Positions 1 to 6,088 of a DNA stretch of 7,891 nucleotides are shown piece by piece. Source of the DNA: an uncultured Deinococcales bacterium (GTDB taxonomy: Bacteria > Deinococcota > Deinococci > Deinococcales > Trueperaceae); the NCBI GenBank assembly GCA_937934635.1, contig CALGZD010000415.1, positions 1-7,891 of the forward strand, written 5' to 3'. Every line of letters begins with the position of its first letter. Within the stretch, counting starts at the first letter, position 1. The notes beneath the pieces are model-generated. The model saw nothing but the letters and a program-made list of their open reading frames with translations. It was not told the DNA's origin and ran no database searches. A program made the translations under genes and the position numbers.

Positions 1-103
1 TTATTGGACTCCCAATCCACCTCTGACCTCGCACAAATCTAATCAGAAGTGTACAGTAGTAGGGGCAGCCGCTAAATATCTGCTATCTATCTTTAGTAGC
101 TAT

Positions 104-134
104 TTGATTGACTCAAACAAGTCATCTTTACAAT
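104..134 (+). promoter_or_regulatory. weak promoter candidate upstream of the helicase gene
   Basis: A TACAAT hexamer at 129-134 matches the sigma-70 -10 consensus at five of six positions. Upstream lie TTGACT (108-113, 15-bp spacer) and TTGATT (104-109, 19-bp spacer); neither spacing is the ideal 17 bp. Transcription from here would give a leader of roughly 95 nt before the helicase ATG. The rest of 1-234 shows no gene that I can recognise, only a short ATTGA-T-TCAAT dyad near 154-164. This call rests on weak consensus matches alone. Confidence 0.2.
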
Positions 135-234
135 GACCCCCTACAACAATCGTATTGATTCAATCAGCACCACGTAATTCTTTATCATGCACTCTTTATA
201 AAGTATTCGTTATCCACAAATTTGATTGGTTCAT

Positions 235-1710
235 ATGTCTTTTGATGATTTAAATTTACACCCTTCTCTTCTAGAAGTTATTGAAAAACAAGGCTACGAA
301 ACGCCTTCCCCTATCCAAGAAAAAGCTATACCTGTTGTATTAAAGGGTAAAGACGTGATGGCAGCAGCACAAACGGGTACAGGTAAAACTGATGCCTTTG
401 GTTTACCGCTGGTACAGCGTCTTGCAGAGGGTAAGAAAGCTGGACGGAACGAGACTCGCTCTTTAATACTCACGCCAACACGTGAATTAGCTGCCCAAGT
501 TTGTGAAAGCATCAAAGGCTATGCAGCAGCTATGAACCTTAACTGTGCTGTTGTCTATGGTGGTGTGAAGATAAACCCGCAAATACTCAAACTGCGACTA
601 GGCAATGACATTTTGGTGGCTACACCTGGGCGTTTGCTTGATTTGTATAATCAGAAGGCAATTGATTTCTCAAAACTTGAATGTCTGATATTGGATGAAG
701 CAGATCGCATGTTGGATATGGGCTTCATTCATGACATTCGTAAAATCATTAAAGCGTTACCTGCTAATCGCCAAAACCTGATGTTCTCAGCTACTTTTTC
801 AAAAGACATTCGCAGGTTGGCTGAGGGCATTTTGCACAATCCTGTAAATGTAGATGTGAGTCCGAGAAACTCTACTGCGGTTACTGTGAAGCAGTGGATT
901 CACCTTGTTGACAAATCTAGAAAGTCTGAGCTTTTAGCGCACTTGATTTGGGATATGGTCTGGGACCCTGTGCTGATATTTACACGGACGAAGCACGGCG
1001 CAGACAGGTTAGTGAAGAAGCTCGAGCGCGAAAAAATTCCTTCACTGGCGATTCATGGCAATAAATCTCAAGGTGCAAGAACAAGAGCCTTGAACAGCTT
1101 TAAAACAGGCAAAATCCGTGCTTTAGTCGCTACTGACATTGCTGCCAGAGGCATTGACATCGACCAATTACCACAGGTAGTAAACTTTGATTTACCAAGC
1201 GTAGCTGAAGATTATGTTCACAGAATCGGGCGTACAGGGCGTGCAGGCATGGAAGGTCAAGCTATATCACTGGTTTGTTTGGCGGAAGAAAAGCAACTTG
1301 CAGATATTGAAAGACTGATTAACGTAAAGCTCGAGCGCATTCCCGTAGCTGGTTTTGAAACTACTGAAACAAAAGAAACCGTCGCTAAAGACAAAACAAA
1401 ACAAGACGAGCAGCGCCAAAAAATGCGAGAAGGACGTAAAAAAAGTAGGGAACGAAAAGCCAAAGCAGTCCAGTCTGCTCCTGCTAAACCCTCCCACAAA
1501 TCTTCAGATAAATCTGCTTCAACTATGACTAAAGCTACAAAATCTGATAAAGCCAGTGGTGAGCCTACTAATCAAAGTAAGAGTAACAACAAAAACAGAA
1601 AGTTTAGTAAACAATCAAAGCAAACATCAAAGAACAGCTCTCAAAACAATTCAAAAAGAAACTCACAAAATCAAAGCAACAAGAAGCAATCAAAATCAAA
1701 GCCTAAATAA
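235..1710 (+). CDS. rhlE: RhlE-type DEAD-box ATP-dependent RNA helicase
   Basis: This is an ATP-dependent RNA helicase of superfamily 2, expected to remodel RNA duplexes in ribosome assembly or RNA decay in the cytoplasm. The ATG at 235 is chosen because the protein then begins MSFDDL, as RhlE proteins do; a TTG three codons upstream is possible, and neither start has a strong Shine-Dalgarno. In the 491-residue product all core motifs are visible: Q-motif PSPIQ (24-28), motif I AQTGTGKT (45-52), Ia PTRELAAQ (81-88), TPGR (130-133), DEAD (154-157), SAT (185-187), LIFTRT (247-252), [11 protein letters not shown] (299-309) and [10 protein letters not shown] (329-338). The spacing and RhlE-like blocks such as [10 protein letters not shown] (161-170) and [13 protein letters not shown] (274-286) separate it from DeaD, SrmB or RhlB. 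The tail from about 375 is low-complexity and rich in Lys, Ser, Asn and Gln, probably disordered and RNA-binding. It seems to be monocistronic, with about 820 bp before the next gene. Confidence 0.95.
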   Translation: MSFDDLNLHPSLLEVIEKQGYETPSPIQEKAIPVVLKGKDVMAAAQTGTGKTDAFGLPLVQRLAEGKKAGRNETRSLILTPTRELAAQVCESIKGYAAAMNLNCAVVYGGVKINPQILKLRLGNDILVATPGRLLDLYNQKAIDFSKLECLILDEADRMLDMGFIHDIRKIIKALPANRQNLMFSATFSKDIRRLAEGILHNPVNVDVSPRNSTAVTVKQWIHLVDKSRKSELLAHLIWDMVWDPVLIFTRTKHGADRLVKKLEREKIPSLAIHGNKSQGARTRALNSFKTGKIRALVATDIAARGIDIDQLPQVVNFDLPSVAEDYVHRIGRTGRAGMEGQAISLVCLAEEKQLADIERLINVKLERIPVAGFETTETKETVAKDKTKQDEQRQKMREGRKKSRERKAKAVQSAPAKPSHKSSDKSASTMTKATKSDKASGEPTNQSKSNNKNRKFSKQSKQTSKNSSQNNSKRNSQNQSNKKQSKSKPK

Positions 1711-1735
1711 AGATGCTTTCAAATTTGCAATAAAA

Positions 1736-1766
1736 AAGTACCTACAGTTGTGGGGTGTAGGTACTT
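1736..1766. terminator. perfect 11-bp hairpin after the helicase gene, possible bidirectional terminator
   Basis: AAGTACCTACA (1736-1746) and TGTAGGTACTT (1756-1766) are exact reverse complements around a 9-nt loop, starting 26 bp after the helicase stop codon. The A-run at 1732-1737 lies on the left side, so the hairpin is followed by a T6 tract when read on the minus strand, the classic intrinsic terminator form. On the plus strand no T-run follows directly. It is well placed to end the helicase transcript, but structurally it is a better terminator for minus-strand transcription. Confidence 0.6.
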
Positions 1767-2010
1767 GGTAGGGATTTGTGTTGCTTGCGTAACTAATAGG
1801 TATAGACACAAGTCTAAGCTTTTTCAGTGTCTCCTCCATGATAGAGCTCTCTAACAAAAGGCTATGTCTTCTCTAAGGCTTCCGTTCGCAAAATAAATTA
1901 CCAGAAAAATTTCTGTGCAAAAAGCTGCAAAAAATTAATGTGTTTCCCTAAGCTAATGTCGTTTAAGAAATGCCACCCTGTCACACTTAAGAGAGTTTTT
2001 TTGCGTACCC

Positions 2011-2040
2011 AGTTATTTGTATGGCAGTTATTTGTATGGC
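2011..2040. repeat. perfect 15-bp tandem duplication
   Basis: The unit AGTTATTTGTATGGC occurs twice without a gap or mismatch (2011-2025 and 2026-2040). The first copy overlaps the segment that matches the SARP gene start in inverted orientation, so the duplication probably arose after that fragment was already there. Replication slippage is the simplest cause. Confidence 0.9.
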
Positions 2041-2060
2041 TAGATATTTGAGTATCTAGC
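2039..2060. repeat. 8-bp inverted repeat (hairpin)
   Basis: GCTAGATA (2039-2046) and TATCTAGC (2053-2060) are exact reverse complements around the 6-nt loop TTTGAG. No T-run follows on either strand, so it is not a clear terminator. It could be an operator dyad or an RNA hairpin, and it directly abuts the 15-bp tandem duplication. Confidence 0.6.
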
Positions 2061-2340
2061 TACATGCTCAAAACACCAAACACTTTTGAATCTTAAGCAA
2101 ACAATAAATTAGTCATAGCTTTTTCCCTACACTATGAATCACTTATTACTTTACTCACCACATCAGCTATATACTTTTAAACTACATGCTTTAAACATTG
2201 TTTTAGATATTGCTTTCAAAGCAGCATTAAAAATCGTATCATTAGAGGTATATTCGCGAACTAGAGGATGGCAGAAGTTTAGACCTATAGAAACATGTGC
2301 AATATATGCAATAACAGAAAAAGCAAGGCGGATATACCTT

Positions 2341-2370
2341 GCAGTTTCTTCCACTGCAGTTTCTTCCACT
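2341..2370. repeat. second perfect 15-bp tandem duplication
   Basis: The unit GCAGTTTCTTCCACT occurs twice in direct succession (2341-2355 and 2356-2370), followed by a partial GC of a third. It has the same length as the duplication at 2011-2040 but an unrelated sequence. Being a multiple of three, it keeps the weak 2134-2502 frame open, where it reads AVSST twice; this does not show that the frame is translated. Confidence 0.9.
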
Positions 2371-2520
2371 GCGTTACAGAAACATGCACAGAACAATCAA
2401 CAGAAAAATCATATGTGTACTCTATCCTCCAAAGTGTGGACGTACCCTATCACTAACAGAGAAATCAAAAGCCGCAACAGAAATAGTGTGTGTGCTTTAT
2501 AATGAAACAAAAGAAAAGTC

Positions 2521-2526
2521 AGAAGG
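2521..2526 (+). promoter_or_regulatory. Shine-Dalgarno that favours the start at 2532
   Basis: AGAAGG ends 5 bp before the ATG at 2532 and is the only good ribosome-binding match near the start of the GH15-like gene. The alternative ATG at 2502 and the GTG at 2490 are preceded by GT-rich sequence with no such match. Confidence 0.5.
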
Positions 2527-2531
2527 CGCTT

Positions 2532-5500
2532 ATGCAAGAGAAGCTCAATAAACTCAACGACTATTACGAAGAAGTAAAGGCTGTTATTTTAAGCAAGCAG
2601 CACCCGATTACGGGCTTGCTCCCTGCCAGTACTGCCATCAACCAACACGGTAACTACACCGATGCTTGGGTCAGAGATAATGTCTACAGCATTTTGGCAG
2701 TCTGGGCACTAAGTCTGGCATACAAGAAAATCGACGATACAGGGAGTCGCACCTACGAGCTCGAGCAGAGTACTGTCAAGCTGATGCGTGGCTTACTACA
2801 AGCCATGATGCAACAAAGTGCTAAGGTTGAAAACTTTAAGCACACAGGAAACCCACTCGATGCACTTCACGCCAAGTACGACACAGGCACAGGTGAAGTT
2901 GTCGTTGCCGATGATGCTTGGGGACACGTTCAGTTAGATGCCACTTCGCTGTTTTTGCTGATGGTGGCACAGATGACTGCATCAGGCTTGCGAGTAGTCT
3001 TCACACTTGACGAAGTGAACTTTATTCAGAACCTTGTTTACTATATCTCTCGTAGCTACCGCACTCCTGACTATGGCATTTGGGAACGTGGCAACAAAAT
3101 CAACAAAGGTGAACCTGAAATCAATGCCTCCTCGGTAGCAATGTCAAAAGCTGCGCTGGAAGCACTTGTCGATTTTGACCTTTTCGGCTCGAGCTCTTCT
3201 GGTCGTGCCGTCATACACGTCTTGCCTGATGACATCGCCAGAGCAAGAACCGTGCTTGAATCCATGTTGCCAAGAGAGTCTGCCTCAAAAGAAGTTGACG
3301 CTGCGGTGCTCAGCAGCATCAGCTTTCCTGCCTTTGCCATAGACGACAAAGCACTAACTCAGCAAACCTATGACAAGATTGTAGATAGCCTAGAAGGTAG
3401 CTACGGACTAAAACGTTTCCTGCGAGATGGTCACCAAACCGAAGTCGAAGCACATGAGCGCTTGTACTACGAAGCGGAAGAGTTACAAAAATTTGAAGGC
3501 ATCGAATCTGAGTGGCCTCTGTTTTACTGCTACTTGTATCTAGATGCACTTTTTAAAGAAGACAAAGAGAAAATAACGCATTATAAAACTGCCTTGGCAA
3601 ATGTCTGCGTAACGCCTGAAGCGAGTAAGTACAAGCTACTGCCTGAATTGTACATTGTGCCTGAAGCATCGATTGACGCAGAACGCAAAAAGGCAGGTAG
3701 CCAAAAACGCAAGCCAAATGAAAACATACCTTTAGTCTGGGCGCAGAGCTTGTACATCATGGGTAGACTACTGGATGACAGCCTAATTACAAAAAGCGAT
3801 ATTGATCCGCTACAACGCCACAAGCAAGTAGCACTCAAATTCCCACTTATACAGATTTCTCTACTGGCAGAAAACGACTTTGTTAAAAACGAATTAAGTG
3901 AACGCAGCGTCAGCTCTGAAACGGCTGAAGAGGCAGGTATCGAAGTCTTTTCTGCTAGAGCTTTCGCCAAGCTCTACCACCAACTTGGTAGCAATGAAAA
4001 GCTAAATCTTACAGGACGACCTTTACAGGGCATAGGTAGTTTAACCAGCTCACGGATTTACTACATCAACCATCAACCTGTAGTTTGCTTACCTGTGTTC
4101 TTTGATTCACAAGAATTTTATCTAGGGCTTGATACCGAGTTTTTAGTAAGTCGCTTACGTAGCGAACTAACCTATATCCATAGAAACTGGACACAGACAG
4201 GTCGCCCTACTGTTGTTCTCTATATCAGTGAAGACTTACTAGGCATGGGGCGAAAAACGCTTCTAGAGCTTATGCAAGACTTGCGGGATGGTTACTGCTT
4301 TGATGTGCCTGTTAAATTGCGCCAACTTAGGCAGCTTTTGTTAAGCTCGAGCTTTGAGCGTATGTCTTACAACGGTACACTAGCGGGTAGCGACACCAGT
4401 ATCAAGCAAGTGAGTAGCAATTATTTGCGCTCGAGCCCACAAGAAAACAAGTATCAAGCTGTGACAGGGCACGACCGACTCAGCCCAGAACAAGAACTCG
4501 CCCTCGAACTTGAGTTTAATGTAGACAACTTAATCAGAAAACTTGAGACTAGCGAAAACCTAAACGAGCAAGTAGACATTCTAGAAGTCTTAGCCCACCG
4601 CTATTCAGAAGATGGTAGAGCAAATCTTGATGCCAGTATCGTTCTAAAAGTTAAAGGTCAAGAAGAAACCACAGTCAGCATAAGACAATTACTTGAAGAG
4701 TGCTATGCCAAAGCATCTACCCTACGCCTTTGGGGCGTGGTGCGTCAGAGCGCAGGTATTCTCGATAAAACAGATGCCAATCTGGTTGAAGCAGTAGTAG
4801 ACATCATCAACTTACAAAAGCAAATCTTAATTGGTAAATCCTACAGTCAAGAATCACTAATTAGTCAGCCACTTGGCTTTGAAGAACTGCACCACAAGAT
4901 TCATGCCTTTAGCCGTGATGATATGCGTGATGAAGTACTTACGCAGGAAATTCTGATATACCTAAGCTCACTGATTAAGTCTGAGCCAGAGCTTTTCGAC
5001 GGTATGTTAACCCTGCGAGTGGGTTACTTTATCTTGTTGATTACAAACCATATCGCTGAAACTGAAACCCTAAGTCAAGACAAGGCGTACGAAAAGCTGA
5101 TGACTTTACCGCCGTCTAAAGTACAAACCTGTTTGAAAGAAGTCATTACAGCTTTTGAAAAAATGTCTTCACTTGCCAATACCAATGAGTACATTCAAAG
5201 TAGTCAAGCAAACAATGCTCTAGACTTTAACACTCTAGATTTTTCTGGACAGGCAAAACAGATTTCACCACAAAATGATAGTTCAATGCCTGAATCAGTA
5301 CCCGAAGAAGGTTGGCGACAATGGCGCAGACATATCGGCACGCTTAGCAAGCTAGACGATGACTTCCATCCAAAACTCTGGGAACTTATGCACCACTTTA
5401 AGGGGCTAGTCATTGGCGACAAACTCAAGCAAAGCAACCACATAGAGAGTGCAAGCACCTTGTCTGAGATGACTGCTGGCGAAGCTAACTTTGCCCTGCT

Positions 5501-5813
5501 GATTGAGCACCTACTCAACCGAATCCAAGCACCAGAATATAGACAGCTCAATATAGAAGCCATGAGTAGCCTGTCTGAATTACTTGCATCTGAGACCATG
5601 CACTTTGATGACTACCTAGTACTCGATGTTTTGATAGGTCATGCAGTACGCCTAGCCTATATCGCGAACTATCCTGAACATGAAACAGACTATCAAAACC
5701 ATAAGTCGGAGGCGTGGCAGCAGTTTTATAACCTGAAGCCACAGGAAAGCTCGAGCTATTTCATCAAATCCTTCGATTTCCTGCTCAAAGAAGGTCAGCG
5801 TCTTTCCGCATAA
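2532..5813 (+). CDS. GH15-fold protein, full-length bacterial homologue of phosphorylase kinase alpha/beta regulatory subunit
   Basis: From the ATG at 2532 the product is 1093 residues; an ATG at 2502 would add ten. The N-terminal 420 or so residues form a GH15 (glucoamylase-type) domain in its phosphorylase-kinase version: TGLLPAS (27-33), DAWVRDNVYSILAVW (44-58), LHAKYD (112-117), WGHVQLDATS (130-139), GIWERG (182-187), SKEVDA (252-257), FLRDG (296-300) and PLVWAQSLY (400-408). By motif position, Glu185 (IWER) and Glu372 (PELY) correspond to the GH15 general acid and base, so activity is not ruled out. Similarity to the animal kinase subunits continues well past this domain: IDPLQR (424-429), LTGRP (493-497), QEFYLGLD (527-534), LRLWGVVRQSAGIL (731-744), LTQEILIYLS (803-812), and a C-terminal block with EMTAGEANF (979-987) and QAPEYRQL (999-1006). 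No signal peptide or membrane segment is visible. No kinase gamma subunit, phosphorylase or calmodulin-like gene lies in the window. The role is unknown: intracellular alpha-glucan hydrolase or glucan-responsive scaffold are both possible. Confidence 0.9.
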   Translation: MQEKLNKLNDYYEEVKAVILSKQHPITGLLPASTAINQHGNYTDAWVRDNVYSILAVWALSLAYKKIDDTGSRTYELEQSTVKLMRGLLQAMMQQSAKVENFKHTGNPLDALHAKYDTGTGEVVVADDAWGHVQLDATSLFLLMVAQMTASGLRVVFTLDEVNFIQNLVYYISRSYRTPDYGIWERGNKINKGEPEINASSVAMSKAALEALVDFDLFGSSSSGRAVIHVLPDDIARARTVLESMLPRESASKEVDAAVLSSISFPAFAIDDKALTQQTYDKIVDSLEGSYGLKRFLRDGHQTEVEAHERLYYEAEELQKFEGIESEWPLFYCYLYLDALFKEDKEKITHYKTALANVCVTPEASKYKLLPELYIVPEASIDAERKKAGSQKRKPNENIPLVWAQSLYIMGRLLDDSLITKSDIDPLQRHKQVALKFPLIQISLLAENDFVKNELSERSVSSETAEEAGIEVFSARAFAKLYHQLGSNEKLNLTGRPLQGIGSLTSSRIYYINHQPVVCLPVFFDSQEFYLGLDTEFLVSRLRSELTYIHRNWTQTGRPTVVLYISEDLLGMGRKTLLELMQDLRDGYCFDVPVKLRQLRQLLLSSSFERMSYNGTLAGSDTSIKQVSSNYLRSSPQENKYQAVTGHDRLSPEQELALELEFNVDNLIRKLETSENLNEQVDILEVLAHRYSEDGRANLDASIVLKVKGQEETTVSIRQLLEECYAKASTLRLWGVVRQSAGILDKTDANLVEAVVDIINLQKQILIGKSYSQESLISQPLGFEELHHKIHAFSRDDMRDEVLTQEILIYLSSLIKSEPELFDGMLTLRVGYFILLITNHIAETETLSQDKAYEKLMTLPPSKVQTCLKEVITAFEKMSSLANTNEYIQSSQANNALDFNTLDFSGQAKQISPQNDSSMPESVPEEGWRQWRRHIGTLSKLDDDFHPKLWELMHHFKGLVIGDKLKQSNHIESASTLSEMTAGEANFALLIEHLLNRIQAPEYRQLNIEAMSSLSELLASETMHFDDYLVLDVLIGHAVRLAYIANYPEHETDYQNHKSEAWQQFYNLKPQESSSYFIKSFDFLLKEGQRLSA

Positions 5814-5821
5814 TTCTTTCT

Positions 5822-5940
5822 CTCCTCCCCCATTGCAAAAGAGGGAGACCGAGGGGGATTCTAGCGAAGCATCGCCTAATTTCTAACATGAGGAAGCAAA
5901 GTGAACCCCCTCTAACTCCCCTTTTTTAAAAAAGGGGAGA
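5822..5940. repeat. palindromic C/G-rich intergenic repeat element (MITE- or REP-like)
   Basis: Two inverted copies of a unit with core GGGAG-NNN-GAGGGGG face each other. One reads on the plus strand at 5837-5860, the other on the minus strand at 5904-5927, about 18 of 24 positions alike by eye. The right end is a perfect 24-bp palindrome (5916-5939), CTCCCCTTTTTT followed by its exact complement AAAAAAGGGGAG. The left end has an imperfect CTCC/GGAG stem (about 5822-5848), and the middle a small GCGA/TCGC dyad (5864-5875). It starts within 10 bp of the GH15-like stop codon, so it may also act in termination or mRNA 3'-end stability. Such elements are often dispersed in many genomic copies, which this window cannot show. 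No transposase is present. Confidence 0.65.
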
Positions 5941-5984
5941 ACATAGGTAGGTAGGACCTAGCTTTTTTCTAGGCTTTTAGAGCA

Positions 5985-6026
5985 CTAGGATATTTCTAGG
6001 ACACTGCTAGGACACCACCTAGGACA
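5985..6026 (+). promoter_or_regulatory. phased CTAGGAC heptamer array, putative SARP operator
   Basis: Four direct repeats lie in register: CTAGGATA (5985-5992), then CTAGGACA at 5996-6003, 6007-6014 and 6019-6026. Start-to-start spacing is 11, 11 and 12 bp, about one helical turn, which places all repeats on one face of the DNA. Streptomyces SARP activators such as ActII-ORF4, DnrI and AfsR are known to bind heptamer direct repeats with 11-bp (or 22-bp) periodicity that overlap the -35 region. The array lies 63 bp before the start of a SARP gene. Related partial copies occur just upstream: CTAGGC (5969-5974), and TAGG repeated three times at 5944-5955 leading into ACCTAG. The sequence pattern is directly visible; binding by the adjacent SARP protein is inference. 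Confidence 0.6.
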
Positions 6027-6035
6027 ATCACCAGC

Positions 6036-6041
6036 AATAAT
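6036..6041 (+). promoter_or_regulatory. candidate -10 box of the SARP gene promoter
   Basis: AATAAT matches TATAAT at five of six positions and lies 10 bp after the last CTAGGAC heptamer. A -35 box at the usual distance would fall at about 6013-6018, inside the array, with no good consensus there. That is the arrangement expected of an activator-dependent SARP promoter. The leader would be about 40 nt. A second TATAA at 6076-6080 is too close to the start codon for a normal leader. Confidence 0.4.
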
Positions 6042-6088
6042 CACAACTAGAAAAATCGTAAATAATCGTCTACACTATAAGAGAGTAG

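Larger units (their letters stand above)
1767..2489. other. long gene-poor intergenic region with short repeats
   Basis: I see no convincing gene in this stretch. The longest open frame, 2134-2502 on the plus strand (122 codons), has no Shine-Dalgarno, no recognisable motif and a composition unlike its neighbours. The region contains a small dyad CAGAAA-AA-TTTCTG (1902-1915), a hairpin at 2039-2060, two perfect 15-bp tandem duplications (2011-2040 and 2341-2370), a 6-bp dyad GCAAGG/CCTTGC (2323-2328, 2337-2342), and an inverted match to the start of the SARP gene (2003-2022). The combination of decayed frames, slippage-type duplications and a gene-start fragment suggests eroding sequence left by an older insertion or a lost gene. 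It must also hold the promoter of the downstream GH15-like gene, which I could not place with confidence. Confidence 0.6.

Noticed and set aside
1556..1771. 71-codon frame overlapping the helicase 3' end
   Set aside because: It is an out-of-frame reading of the A-rich low-complexity tail of the helicase.
2163..2396. 77-codon minus-strand frame in the same gap
   Set aside because: It overlaps the plus-strand frame, has no ribosome site or motif, and its length is unremarkable in this base composition.
2134..2502. 122-codon plus-strand open frame before the GH15-like gene
   Set aside because: It has no Shine-Dalgarno, no recognisable motif, odd composition, contains a slippage duplication and runs into the start of the next gene. 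It is more likely a chance frame, though a lineage-specific small gene cannot be excluded.
3581..3970. 129-codon minus-strand frame, and a similar one at 5204-5599
   Set aside because: Both are antisense shadows of the strongly conserved GH15/phosphorylase-kinase-like coding sequence.
5957..5973. CCTAG/CTAGG dyad around a T-run as an intrinsic terminator
   Set aside because: The stem is only 5 bp and the T-run lies in the loop. The half-sites are better explained as relatives of the nearby CTAGGAC repeats.
5985..6026. CRISPR-like array
   Set aside because: Repeat units of 7-8 bp with 3-4 bp spacers are far too short for CRISPR; operator-like direct repeats fit better.
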